Source: Candidatus Panguiarchaeum symbiosum
GTDB taxonomy: Archaea > Asgardarchaeota > Njordarchaeia > Njordarchaeales > Panguiarchaeaceae
Direction of reading: 5' to 3'
NCBI GenBank assembly: GCA_024720975.1
Contig: JANJXX010000001.1
Coordinates: forward strand, 1-63,397
DNA length: 63,397 nucleotides
Shown: one piece after another, positions 41,922-49,778 of the stretch
How positions within the stretch are numbered: the first letter of the stretch is position 1
Layout: each line of letters starts with the position of its first letter
The notes under the pieces: model-generated
The model's database searches: none
The model's input: the letters and a program-made list of their open reading frames with translations, nothing else
Told to the model about the DNA's origin: nothing
Position numbers and translations under genes: made by a program

Positions 41922-43577
41922 CTAAGCATATTTCGGATCGACTATTAGGAGTGATCTGTTTAATCCTACCAACAATTCAGGAGCTTGATCCAAATCTATG
42001 TCCTCGCATATAAAGACCGGCTTCGAGCTGAAAGGTATGTTGTAGTTAACGCACGCTCTATCCACATTTGCTGGTGTAGTTATTGGATACGAATCTACTC
42101 TTTCTATCATCTGTACGCCAAGAGCCTCTCTAAGCACATATATTTCTAACAAAAGCTCTCCGTCCTTCTTCATTACCAGTAGTTCATTCTTGCCATCGTT
42201 ATTTATGTCCAAGATTCGCATACCGAATATGTTTCCTTCAACTATTCTCGAACCAGACCACTCTCCATTCCTCATAATGTACCTATAACCACCACCTCTT
42301 GTTGATACGTATATCTCATCAAATCCATCAGCATCAAAATCACCTGAAGTTACGAGGATTGAGCAAGGCTCTTCGAACCCAGAGTCAATTAATGAAAACT
42401 TATTTGCTGCCGGATCTATTAGTAGTAGTCTACCGTCAACTGTAGCGGCTACAATCTTTATATCGTCTTTAAGTCTCAATAAGGCCATGCTCGATACGTC
42501 ACCTGTTTGAATTGTATTGGCTATAAATGATCTATCTTTGCTGTCCAGGACGCATATCCTACCATTTCCTGTTGCAATTACTAGCTCACTATCATTATCC
42601 CTATCAATATCAGCGTGAAGTATCATATGAGTGGGTACAAAGTACCTAGTCTCTCCATTCCTAATTATCCTAACCTCTTCGCCCATACTTATTAATTTAG
42701 CATCGGAGAATCTACGAGATCTCCAAGCGAATATTACAACCTGAAACTCTCCAATGTCACCATAAACTGGAAATGTAGCTTCATAACCACTAATTGGCTC
42801 CCAACTTACCCCTCCTTCATTCACGACAATGCATGGCGATTCCGGCGCGCCGGCGTCGCTACTTGGTACGTAGAATATTTCGGGCTTTCCGTCGAAGTCA
42901 CCATCAAAGACATCAATATGAGCAACACCATATGGAATATACAATGTGGAAAATCTTTTTGGAAGGCCTTTAGGTGAACTCTCAGGGTAAACCGTAGCGA
43001 TCGCAGCGTAGCCATACCAACGAATTGCCTCTTTGTGATGATTTGATCTGTAGTAATTGTCAGCTACTATTAATGCGAAATCAGGAAGCATGTAAAGTCC
43101 TAGGACTTCTGGGGGTATTTCGCTGCCATACAACTTCAAAACGTTTGCTAATTCATTATGTGCTCGTTCAATTGCATCCAAAGTGCCTAGATTCAATGCT
43201 TCTTGTTGCAAGTTAAGAATTCTCACCAGGCTTTCTAAGACCTCTTTTTCACGTTCATAAAGAACCTTAGTGATGTCACCCTCACGCTTTTGCTCTCTTA
43301 GGATACTTGATATTTTTGACCGCAGATACTCAAGTGCTTGGGATGATCTATAGGTTGATTCAGCAAATAAGTTCATTATATAAGGTGTCTCGTAGCTCTC
43401 AAGTTTAATTGAAGGAAGCTTCAGTGTAATATACCTCAGAATAATATTCGGATCTAATAATGCCCCACAGGCATCGCATTTTCCATCATTAACTACAAGG
43501 TCTGCCCCACAGAATGGACAACATGCTTTTGAACTTAGCAAAAGCTTTATTAATTCTGTAGCGCTAGTCACATTCAT
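41922..43577 (-). CDS. Cytosolic zinc-ribbon and FG-GAP/VCBS beta-propeller protein
   Basis: 551 residues. A zinc ribbon (CCPFCGAD...KCDACG) at residues 19-38 is followed by a helical segment with TPR/MIT-like helices (about 60-210), then at least five FG-GAP-like blades with DFDGKPEIFYV, DIDRDNDSELVIATGNG, GDFDADGFDEIYVSTRGG, DINNDGKNELLVMK and DIDLDQAPELLVG, a calcium-binding propeller like integrin alpha subunits. No signal peptide is present, although FG-GAP propellers normally lie outside the cell. Its start overlaps the stop of the membrane protein gene by one base. A scaffold in the ESCRT-like complex is inferred. Confidence 0.72.
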   Translation of the reverse strand: MNVTSATELIKLLLSSKACCPFCGADLVVNDGKCDACGALLDPNIILRYITLKLPSIKLESYETPYIMNLFAESTYRSSQALEYLRSKISSILREQKREGDITKVLYEREKEVLESLVRILNLQQEALNLGTLDAIERAHNELANVLKLYGSEIPPEVLGLYMLPDFALIVADNYYRSNHHKEAIRWYGYAAIATVYPESSPKGLPKRFSTLYIPYGVAHIDVFDGDFDGKPEIFYVPSSDAGAPESPCIVVNEGGVSWEPISGYEATFPVYGDIGEFQVVIFAWRSRRFSDAKLISMGEEVRIIRNGETRYFVPTHMILHADIDRDNDSELVIATGNGRICVLDSKDRSFIANTIQTGDVSSMALLRLKDDIKIVAATVDGRLLLIDPAANKFSLIDSGFEEPCSILVTSGDFDADGFDEIYVSTRGGGYRYIMRNGEWSGSRIVEGNIFGMRILDINNDGKNELLVMKKDGELLLEIYVLREALGVQMIERVDSYPITTPANVDRACVNYNIPFSSKPVFICEDIDLDQAPELLVGLNRSLLIVDPKYA

Positions 43578-44233
43578 TACCTCTCAGTAATGCGCTTGTA
43601 GTAAATATACTGAACTACTAGAGATACAAACAAAACAATATGCATTATATTTATAGAGACTCCTGAAGCTACCACTATTGGAAACTTCGGGCCTATGGCT
43701 CTCGTAATGAAGTCTGATATACTTATTGCTGTAGTTATTCCAGGAATCCCACCTAAAATCCATTCCCTCAATCTTAGCTCTTTAATCATGGCCGTAGCTA
43801 TTAACGTTCCAATAATAACACCGAGCAGGAGAGTTATTGTAATTAATTCTGTATATTGCATCCCAAAGGTAATGTGTAGAAATATCGGGACCATGAACCA
43901 TATTAGAATGTCATAGGCTATGTAAGACGCGACATAAAAGTAGTTATACATCTTCTTCCTGATCCAAACTAGGAGAGGATACAGACATACTACTGTTAGT
44001 ATAAATGAAACTAGCACTAAATTTTTGTACACATCCACTAAAGCTGGTGCTATTGCGCTATATATTAAACACGAAAGTATTATAGATATAAGAAGCGCCG
44101 GCCCAGCTGAAATTTTGAAAGTGCGAATTATTTCGACGTCTTCTTCCCTTCTATACCAATCTAGTAGACTCAGGCGTAGAATACTAAGATTTACTAAGAA
44201 TGTTACATATGCCATCACAAATGTTGTAGCCAT
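43577..44233 (-). CDS. Polytopic membrane protein of the ten-gene operon
   Basis: 218 residues with six or seven hydrophobic segments and only short loops, including a charged loop RREEDVEIIRTF and a RITER C-terminus. No known transporter or enzyme motif appears. Its stop overlaps the start of the zinc-ribbon/propeller gene (TAATG), and it follows the TPR-like gene by 8 nt. It probably recruits the soluble partners to the membrane. The family is not recognised. Confidence 0.62.
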   Translation of the reverse strand: MATTFVMAYVTFLVNLSILRLSLLDWYRREEDVEIIRTFKISAGPALLISIILSCLIYSAIAPALVDVYKNLVLVSFILTVVCLYPLLVWIRKKMYNYFYVASYIAYDILIWFMVPIFLHITFGMQYTELITITLLLGVIIGTLIATAMIKELRLREWILGGIPGITTAISISDFITRAIGPKFPIVVASGVSINIMHIVLFVSLVVQYIYYKRITER

Positions 44234-44241
44234 AATTAATG

Positions 44242-45399
44242 TCAGTTCCTATCACCTAGAATTCTAATAATGCTATTAACGAAATTTATGACTTTTTCCG
44301 AATCAACACTTAGAATTTTACTACCAGCAACATATATTTCTTTAAGCATTTCTGCTAGCTTTTTAGCTTGATTAGCAGACTGTTTCAAGTCTTTCTCTAA
44401 TTGTTTACTTAAAATTTCTGCTAATGTATCTAAATAGTGCGCTATCTTAAGCCCTTCCTCTGATCTTTTCGTTGCCATGAGTATACTTCTAGCATATGCT
44501 AATAGTTCCTTCTTGTCAATAATTCCCTCTACCTCAAATCTAAAAATAGATTTCAGAGCGTGCTTTGAGTCTAGAAAGTACTTCACTAAACTTGCAATCT
44601 CAAGAGCAGAGCTAAGCTTAGAAGCAAACACGGATACGTCACAACCCATTCCTTTTTGCTCCATATTCACAGTGGTATTATAATCAGAGGCCTCGAAAGA
44701 TGCCCTCAACATTTCGCCCTGAGCCTCAATGTTGATATTTGAAATTTTCACTGGAAATTCCGAACTTAGCTCTCTAATAGCATTTTGCGCTGCTTCCTTT
44801 AGCACTTCAAGATTCATACTGATGACAACTTTTGAGGCTGCCTTTTCTAGAAGTTCAGGTTTACGTTCCTCGAACTTTTCTGGTAAGAGTGAATTTAGGT
44901 GCTCTAATCTTGAATCTATCTTTTCCAAGAGAGCTCTATTTCTGATAACTGACTCTTTTTCCTTAGCCTTTTGGAGAACAGCTATAGCCTTGAGCAAAAC
45001 TTCTTTTGCTTTTTCACCGCTAGGTGCAAATTGCATTGCTGCCTCATATTTTTCTGAAGCAGCTAGGAAGTTACCGCTGTTCTCCAGTTTTCCTGCATGA
45101 TATAGATAGATCTTAAATGCCCGACCCTTAATTTCCTTAATTCTTCGAGGATTTGTTTTAAGTATTAAACCAAATGCTTTTTCAAGATCAGATAGAACAA
45201 CATCATTTTTGCCTTTACCCCAGTATTTTTCCAGAAGGTTCGCAGCTTGATATGCGTACTGAAATGCCCTCCTTTTATCATTGGCATTAAGGTAACATTC
45301 AGATGCTTGAATAAAGAATAGAGCTGCTGTCCAGGGATTCTTTTTGAATATGCCAAGATTTTTTCTAGCCATTTTGACAAAACTAAGACATGGATCCAT
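44242..45399 (-). CDS. TPR/SNAP-like helical protein
   Basis: 385 residues. The first 160 form helix pairs with TPR-like spacing (ALFFIQASECYLNANDKRRAFQYAYQAANLLEKY, LENSGNFLAASEKYEAAMQFAP), recalling alpha-SNAP or MIT bundles. Residues 185-255 seem to be an alpha/beta domain and the last 110 are coiled coil. ATG 45399 with GGTGA upstream lies 6 nt after the Vps4-like gene. Probably an adaptor for the AAA ATPase or its substrates; that is inference. Confidence 0.6.
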   Translation of the reverse strand: MDPCLSFVKMARKNLGIFKKNPWTAALFFIQASECYLNANDKRRAFQYAYQAANLLEKYWGKGKNDVVLSDLEKAFGLILKTNPRRIKEIKGRAFKIYLYHAGKLENSGNFLAASEKYEAAMQFAPSGEKAKEVLLKAIAVLQKAKEKESVIRNRALLEKIDSRLEHLNSLLPEKFEERKPELLEKAASKVVISMNLEVLKEAAQNAIRELSSEFPVKISNINIEAQGEMLRASFEASDYNTTVNMEQKGMGCDVSVFASKLSSALEIASLVKYFLDSKHALKSIFRFEVEGIIDKKELLAYARSILMATKRSEEGLKIAHYLDTLAEILSKQLEKDLKQSANQAKKLAEMLKEIYVAGSKILSVDSEKVINFVNSIIRILGDRN

Positions 45400-45405
45400 T
45401 TATAA

Positions 45406-46608
45406 TCACCCTATTTCAGTAAAGTACTGCTTTCTCCACTTCTCATATTTTTCGACTAGATCTTGCGGAATGTCCCGCCTTATTTTTTCAATAGCTTCCA
45501 GTAGATCTTTCATGTTAATAGGTCGAATTTCACCGGTTTTTTGATAGTCTCTCATAACATTTTTCTTGGCCTCATTGCATATTAGAGCTATCGCAGCCGC
45601 GCTGTAGTATCCCTCAGCATTAGGTTCAGTTCTTTTCACAATTTCATCAATATTCACATCCTCTGCGAGCTTTACCCCACTCAGGTACAGATTAAAAAGT
45701 TTTCTTCGCAGCTCGTCATCAGGCGGAGGTATGTATATCACCTTGTCAACGCGTTTGGCCCTTATTAGAGCTGGATTGATATTCCAGGGCTCGTTTGTTG
45801 CAAAAACTACGATAAATCCCTCGCCAGATTTTATTCCATCGAGTTCTTGAAGCAGTTGTGCCTCTATTCTTTTTGGAGCATCAGAGCTACTTACAGTTTT
45901 CGGAAATACTTTATCCACTTCATCTATAAACACTATTGCAGGTGTAATTCTCCTAGCACAATCAAATATCTTTGCTACCATTTTCTCTGATTCCCCAAGC
46001 CACTTTGACATCAATGTTGCTGGATCTACTATTATTAGTGGAACTTTGAACTCGCCAGCGGCAGCCTTAACTATGTAAGTTTTTCCAGTGCCAGGTGGTC
46101 CGTAGAGAAGGACCCCTTTTAGTGGTCTAAGACCAAGCTGTTCGAGTATATCCGAGTATTTTATTTGCCATTCTATGGCTTCACGCAATTCCTGTTTTAC
46201 TATATCTAACCCGGCTACGTCTTTGAATGCTATATCAGGAATACTTGTATATAGAAACTCTGCACGACATTCTTCAGGTATCTCTACAGCGACCCAAGTT
46301 TCTCTATAGGAAGTTTTAGCAACTTCCGCCTTCGGGGCCTTTGGAAGTTCTTGTGGCTTTTCTGGCGCTACTACTGGCTTTTTAGGCGCTTTTATTGTTC
46401 CAGACTCAATTCCTTCGAGAAGCATCATTAGGTTCTTTTTTCCTTGCTCCCAGATTTTCTTTAGGGTTATATCCTCACTCACTTTTTCAAGCTCTTCTAA
46501 ACGCGATATTGCTATTTGGAGGTATCTTTTTGCTGCTTCTAAGTCTCCCTTTTTTATGGCTTCCTCCGCTAACTTTTTGTATTTCAAAGCTTCATCGTAA
46601 AATCCCAT
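45406..46608 (-). CDS. Vps4/CdvC-like AAA ATPase with MIT-like N-terminus
   Basis: 400 residues. Residues 1-70 are a three-helix MIT-like bundle (YDEALKYKKLAEEAIKKGDL), followed by a Pro/Lys/Ala-rich linker (75-100). The AAA domain has Walker A GPPGTGKT (170-177), the aromatic pore loop SKWLGES (201-207), Walker B VFIDEVD (226-232), sensor FATNEPW and arginine-finger candidates near 283-286; the C-terminal helix EKYEKWRKQY is the Vps4-type end helix. These ATPases pull apart ESCRT-III filaments. GGGGA precedes the ATG by six bases. It sits amid coiled-coil genes and is the motor of the locus. Confidence 0.85.
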   Translation of the reverse strand: MGFYDEALKYKKLAEEAIKKGDLEAAKRYLQIAISRLEELEKVSEDITLKKIWEQGKKNLMMLLEGIESGTIKAPKKPVVAPEKPQELPKAPKAEVAKTSYRETWVAVEIPEECRAEFLYTSIPDIAFKDVAGLDIVKQELREAIEWQIKYSDILEQLGLRPLKGVLLYGPPGTGKTYIVKAAAGEFKVPLIIVDPATLMSKWLGESEKMVAKIFDCARRITPAIVFIDEVDKVFPKTVSSSDAPKRIEAQLLQELDGIKSGEGFIVVFATNEPWNINPALIRAKRVDKVIYIPPPDDELRRKLFNLYLSGVKLAEDVNIDEIVKRTEPNAEGYYSAAAIALICNEAKKNVMRDYQKTGEIRPINMKDLLEAIEKIRRDIPQDLVEKYEKWRKQYFTEIG

Positions 46609-46610
46609 AA

Positions 46611-47189
46611 TTATTCCCCAGAGGATTGAGCGTATTTTCGCTTGATTTCCTCAGGAATTTTGCTATAGAGTTCTGGATCATTAACCTTAAGTTGCTCTAG
46701 AAATTCTGATCCTATGCTTTCTATGACCTCAGGAGTAACTTCCTCGAGCAATCCAGAAATTTCGCTCAACGCTTCAGAAAGATTTGTCGATATTGATTGC
46801 GTTGTGTTCACCAACTGATTTTGCACCGATACCATTTGCCTTAAGGCCAAGCCTATACTTGCCAGATTCTGATTTAATTCTTGCAACATGTTTGTTAGCT
46901 TATCAACATTCACAGATCCAGTAGCTTCGCTGATAGCACCCCTAACTTCTAGTATCATTTGAGCACTCTCAAGGGAGACTATCGATGAGTCAATTGTAGA
47001 TAATAGGACATCGCTAACTTTCCATGCTGCTAGTAGGCTTGCTGGAGGAGTTTTTCCGGAACTTAAGTATTTCTTTATCTGATTTTCGTACTTCTTCCTA
47101 TGAATTTTAATCGTTATCCGTGCGTCTTGCAGTCTTTCAATAAGCCTACGTATTCTCTCATTAAGATTTTTCTTCTTCTTGAACAACAC
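46611..47189 (-). CDS. ESCRT-III-like coiled-coil protein (second)
   Basis: From GTG 47189 (GGTGA six bases upstream) the protein starts MLFKKKKNLNERIRRLIERL, a basic amphipathic N-terminus as in ESCRT-III/CdvB proteins, followed by two long helices and a Ser/Thr/Gln-rich helix region, and ends with an acidic helix and PEEIKRKYAQ that could bind an MIT domain. About 192 residues, the usual ESCRT-III length. It lies directly before the Vps4-like gene. The fold is suggested by pattern and context only. Confidence 0.6.
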   Translation of the reverse strand: MLFKKKKNLNERIRRLIERLQDARITIKIHRKKYENQIKKYLSSGKTPPASLLAAWKVSDVLLSTIDSSIVSLESAQMILEVRGAISEATGSVNVDKLTNMLQELNQNLASIGLALRQMVSVQNQLVNTTQSISTNLSEALSEISGLLEEVTPEVIESIGSEFLEQLKVNDPELYSKIPEEIKRKYAQSSGE

Positions 47190-47748
47190 GCTCAATCACC
47201 GACGCGGTCTCTTTTCTTTTTGCAGTCAGTTTTTCTGCTAGCTCTAGAACTTTCTTTACCTCCTTTTTAATTCTCTCCCTTTCGGATGGCCAGGAGAATA
47301 CATCCAATGCAAGAATTTCTCTTAACCGCTTTATGATGTTGTTAGCTGCATCTATAAATTCATCAAGAGCTTCTGGTCTTGATTTTGATATACTTTCCCT
47401 TACGGCATGCAATTCTTCTGCCAAGTTATGAGCATCAATTATGTAACTTACAGCCTGAAGCACGAGATAGAGGTCCTGAGCAGTCTTAAGTGCATAATCG
47501 ATTCTATCCTTTGATTGCAGCTTCCTGATTAACTCAAAGTTCGATTGTATAACTCTTAGTGCCTCTAGAAGGGGCATTTTTGGCAGGTAATCAAATGAGA
47601 TTTTATCACCAATTTCCAACTTTCTGACGTTAACTACCGGAATCGAACCCTGTTCAAACCACCACCACTCTATCGATACCTCCCTAACAAAGCTTATTAT
47701 CCGCATTAATGAGTCCATCATATATTCGTAAGATTTTTCAACACTCAT
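47161..47748 (-). CDS. WW-QG family protein A (paralogue of 39464-39997)
   Basis: 195 residues, helical. It shares IEWWWFEQGSIPVVNVRKL and the following F..PK, ALRVI..N, D...V..A...I.DAHNL.EEL...RE and terminal W....E.I pattern with the last gene of the operon, so they arose by duplication. The protein is charged and soluble. ATG 47748 has GAGGAG upstream that also contains the stop of the preceding gene, and its own end overlaps the next gene by about 29 nt. Function unknown; a heterodimer of A and B in one complex is an attractive inference. Confidence 0.7.
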   Translation of the reverse strand: MSVEKSYEYMMDSLMRIISFVREVSIEWWWFEQGSIPVVNVRKLEIGDKISFDYLPKMPLLEALRVIQSNFELIRKLQSKDRIDYALKTAQDLYLVLQAVSYIIDAHNLAEELHAVRESISKSRPEALDEFIDAANNIIKRLREILALDVFSWPSERERIKKEVKKVLELAEKLTAKRKETASVIERVVQEEEKS

Positions 47749-47751
47749 ACC

Positions 47752-48387
47752 CTACTCCTCAACACCATACTTTTCCATAAGTTTTTGAAGCTCCTTTCTC
47801 GTAACCTCCTCTGGTTCTTTAACCCCATACTCTTCCTCGAGTTCCTCTAACACCTCCGAAGTTGCAGTCTCTTTCATAAGTTCCTCGAATGCTTCTGCAT
47901 GTTCTGTGATAGTCTCGACAAACTCTGAGACAACAGTTGAACTACTCATAACTTTTTCCCACGCCGTCACAGGGTCCACCCCTCTCTGAACTGTATCAAC
48001 AACTATATCTCTAAGATTTTCGAGTAGCATTAATTGCGCTTCATAGAGCTTTGTTTGTGAGTCAAGCATTTTTATTCTGCCAAGTTTCGCCTGCGAAACT
48101 TTCTTGGATAGCTTAAGCTCCTTCAACATGCTCCTAATCTTCCTAGTATTATTCTCTCTCCAGCCTCTTATGATTGCTATTTTTTCCTCAAAGAGTTCAT
48201 CAATACTTCTTGCGAGCCTATCTCTTTCTATGTCTGGTAGCTTTGAGACACCCTCAGAAATTCTCCTTAAAGTCTCTCTTATGGCCTGCGGGCTCAATTT
48301 CTGCTTGCTAGTGATTTCGACGAGATCTCTAAGAGCTCTAACTTCATCTATGATTTGTTTCCCAATGTTCTTTTTCCGTCCAAACAA
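47752..48387 (-). CDS. ESCRT-III-like protein (first gene of the ten-gene operon)
   Basis: About 211 residues from TTG 48387 (GGTG five bases upstream), beginning MFGRKKNIGKQIIDEV, much like the basic start of Snf7/CdvB proteins. Long amphipathic helices follow (residues 15-60, 65-150), with the basic hairpin turn KLSKKVSQAKLGRIK, then an acidic C-terminal tail with LEELEEEYGV and LQKLMEKYG, possible MIT-interacting helices. The fold assignment is by pattern; the coexistence with a Vps4-like ATPase supports it. Confidence 0.65.
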   Translation of the reverse strand: MFGRKKNIGKQIIDEVRALRDLVEITSKQKLSPQAIRETLRRISEGVSKLPDIERDRLARSIDELFEEKIAIIRGWRENNTRKIRSMLKELKLSKKVSQAKLGRIKMLDSQTKLYEAQLMLLENLRDIVVDTVQRGVDPVTAWEKVMSSSTVVSEFVETITEHAEAFEELMKETATSEVLEELEEEYGVKEPEEVTRKELQKLMEKYGVEE

Positions 48388-48399
48388 AAGAAGCACCCA

Positions 48400-48476
48400 C
48401 TCTGCATGTATTAAAAGTTGGCTTATATGTGAATAAGTATAAATAAACTCTTAAAATAATAACTTTCGATGCAGAG
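48400..48476 (-). promoter_or_regulatory. Promoter of the ten-gene operon flanked by an inverted repeat
   Basis: TATA-like TTTATTTATACTT (about 48432-48450, minus strand) lies 45-60 bp upstream of the first gene. CTCTGCAT (48400-48407) and ATGCAGAG (48469-48476) are perfect 8-bp arms on either side. They could bind a regulator that loops the promoter, or be chance; only one such pair is present. Confidence 0.35.
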
Positions 48477-48648
48477 AATAATGCACTAGCGGTCCGAGTT
48501 ATCCTATCCACTTAAATAAGACCAAAAAATCTGCAAAAGTAAAGTACCAAATAATTTTGCTCTCCAAAATCCAGACAGGAGCTACCTTAAGCACATCAAA
48601 AGCTTACATTTTAAAGAATAGTAAGAGCCAAAAAATGAGAAAGAAGGA

Positions 48649-49659
48649 CTATGGAGGTGGCTGGGACATACCGGTAGTAATTGTCAGAGTCGTAACGTAT
48701 GTTCCATATGGAATATCACTCGGCAACGTCACAAACAGGTATAGTCTAATTATCGTTCCGGCTTCGGGAGTAGGTGACAAATAGTTCCATATAGAATCTG
48801 TAGGCCTTATCCAAATAGGGCTTAGACCAGTCTCCGTTCGTTCAGTCGGATTCGGGTCATCGTCTGCAAGCAAACTGTTAAATTGAGTAAAGTCAACTAC
48901 TAGTTGGCTCGGATTCGACGCGTTATACCAGCCTGTGGCATTAAATTGTAGGAACCACCAATAGTTGCTTATCACGGTCACATTTATACATCTTGGAGAA
49001 TACAGCGATATGTTAGCAGCTCCGGGTGGGACTGAGCCGAAATCAAATGATGCTGCATCAACGCTCATCTCTAGATAATACCTACAATTTAGACCAGTCA
49101 GGCTGTTTTCGCCATAAAGAACACTGGGGTTGTCCCTATCGGTTACATTAGCATATATAACCCAGTTACCTGTACTTGAGTATCTAGTTATTTTACCTGG
49201 TGTGAAAACAACGAATATATAATCTGTTCCTGAGATTTGACCCGTCGGCACATACGAGTTTGCTGTATCAATAGCCCACGTTGTACTTCCTCCAGCACTT
49301 AGTGTCCACGTTCCTGTTACTGAGGACCAAAATATTGTTACGTGATGCGATGCGTTGTCAGGGGCACTAATTCCGACAAAGTTATGGTAGATTATAACCT
49401 TAACACTGTATATGTATCCAGGGTCCTGAAAGTTCACGGTGATTCGAATAGTCATTTCATCAATGGGCGTTAGCTCATTTGTTGGTGTTGTAGTTCCTCC
49501 ATTATCATCACTAAATAATTCTATTGCTGTGATTACTGGCGACCTCTTCACGCGAACGGATCCAGTCAGATTCTGACTCAGTCCTAATGATATGTACAGT
49601 GTCGAGATTGCAAGACCCACCAGTGCGGCCACTAGAATTATCCCGGTTAATTTTTTCAA
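48649..49659 (-). CDS. Secreted or membrane-anchored beta-sandwich protein
   Basis: From TTG 49659: MKKLTGIILVAALVGLAISTLYISLGL, a signal-anchor, then about 310 residues of beta-strand-rich, Thr/Ser/Asn-rich sequence with many N-glycosylation sequons, ending PYGTYVTTLTITTG. The shape resembles camelysin/TasA-like or archaeal pilin-like surface subunits but no exact family is seen. No cysteine-rich or catalytic motif. It follows the longin-anchored protein on the same strand by 110 bp and could be its extracellular partner. Confidence 0.65.
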   Translation of the reverse strand: MKKLTGIILVAALVGLAISTLYISLGLSQNLTGSVRVKRSPVITAIELFSDDNGGTTTPTNELTPIDEMTIRITVNFQDPGYIYSVKVIIYHNFVGISAPDNASHHVTIFWSSVTGTWTLSAGGSTTWAIDTANSYVPTGQISGTDYIFVVFTPGKITRYSSTGNWVIYANVTDRDNPSVLYGENSLTGLNCRYYLEMSVDAASFDFGSVPPGAANISLYSPRCINVTVISNYWWFLQFNATGWYNASNPSQLVVDFTQFNSLLADDDPNPTERTETGLSPIWIRPTDSIWNYLSPTPEAGTIIRLYLFVTLPSDIPYGTYVTTLTITTGMSQPPP

Positions 49660-49778
49660 CAAGATCACCTATGTCTGTTCATTCTAACTTCTATTTTTAT
49701 TTTATTTATAATCACTACTAATGCTGTTAATGTCTATAAAGGGACAAAAAGCGGCAAAAAGAACCAAAGAAAATTTCC

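Noticed and set aside
39464-48387. Reading the ten-gene operon as the cell-division cdvABC locus
   Set aside because: There is no CdvA-like gene, and the accessory genes (propeller, SPFH-like, winged-helix, membrane protein) are foreign to cdv operons, although the ATPase itself is CdvC-like.
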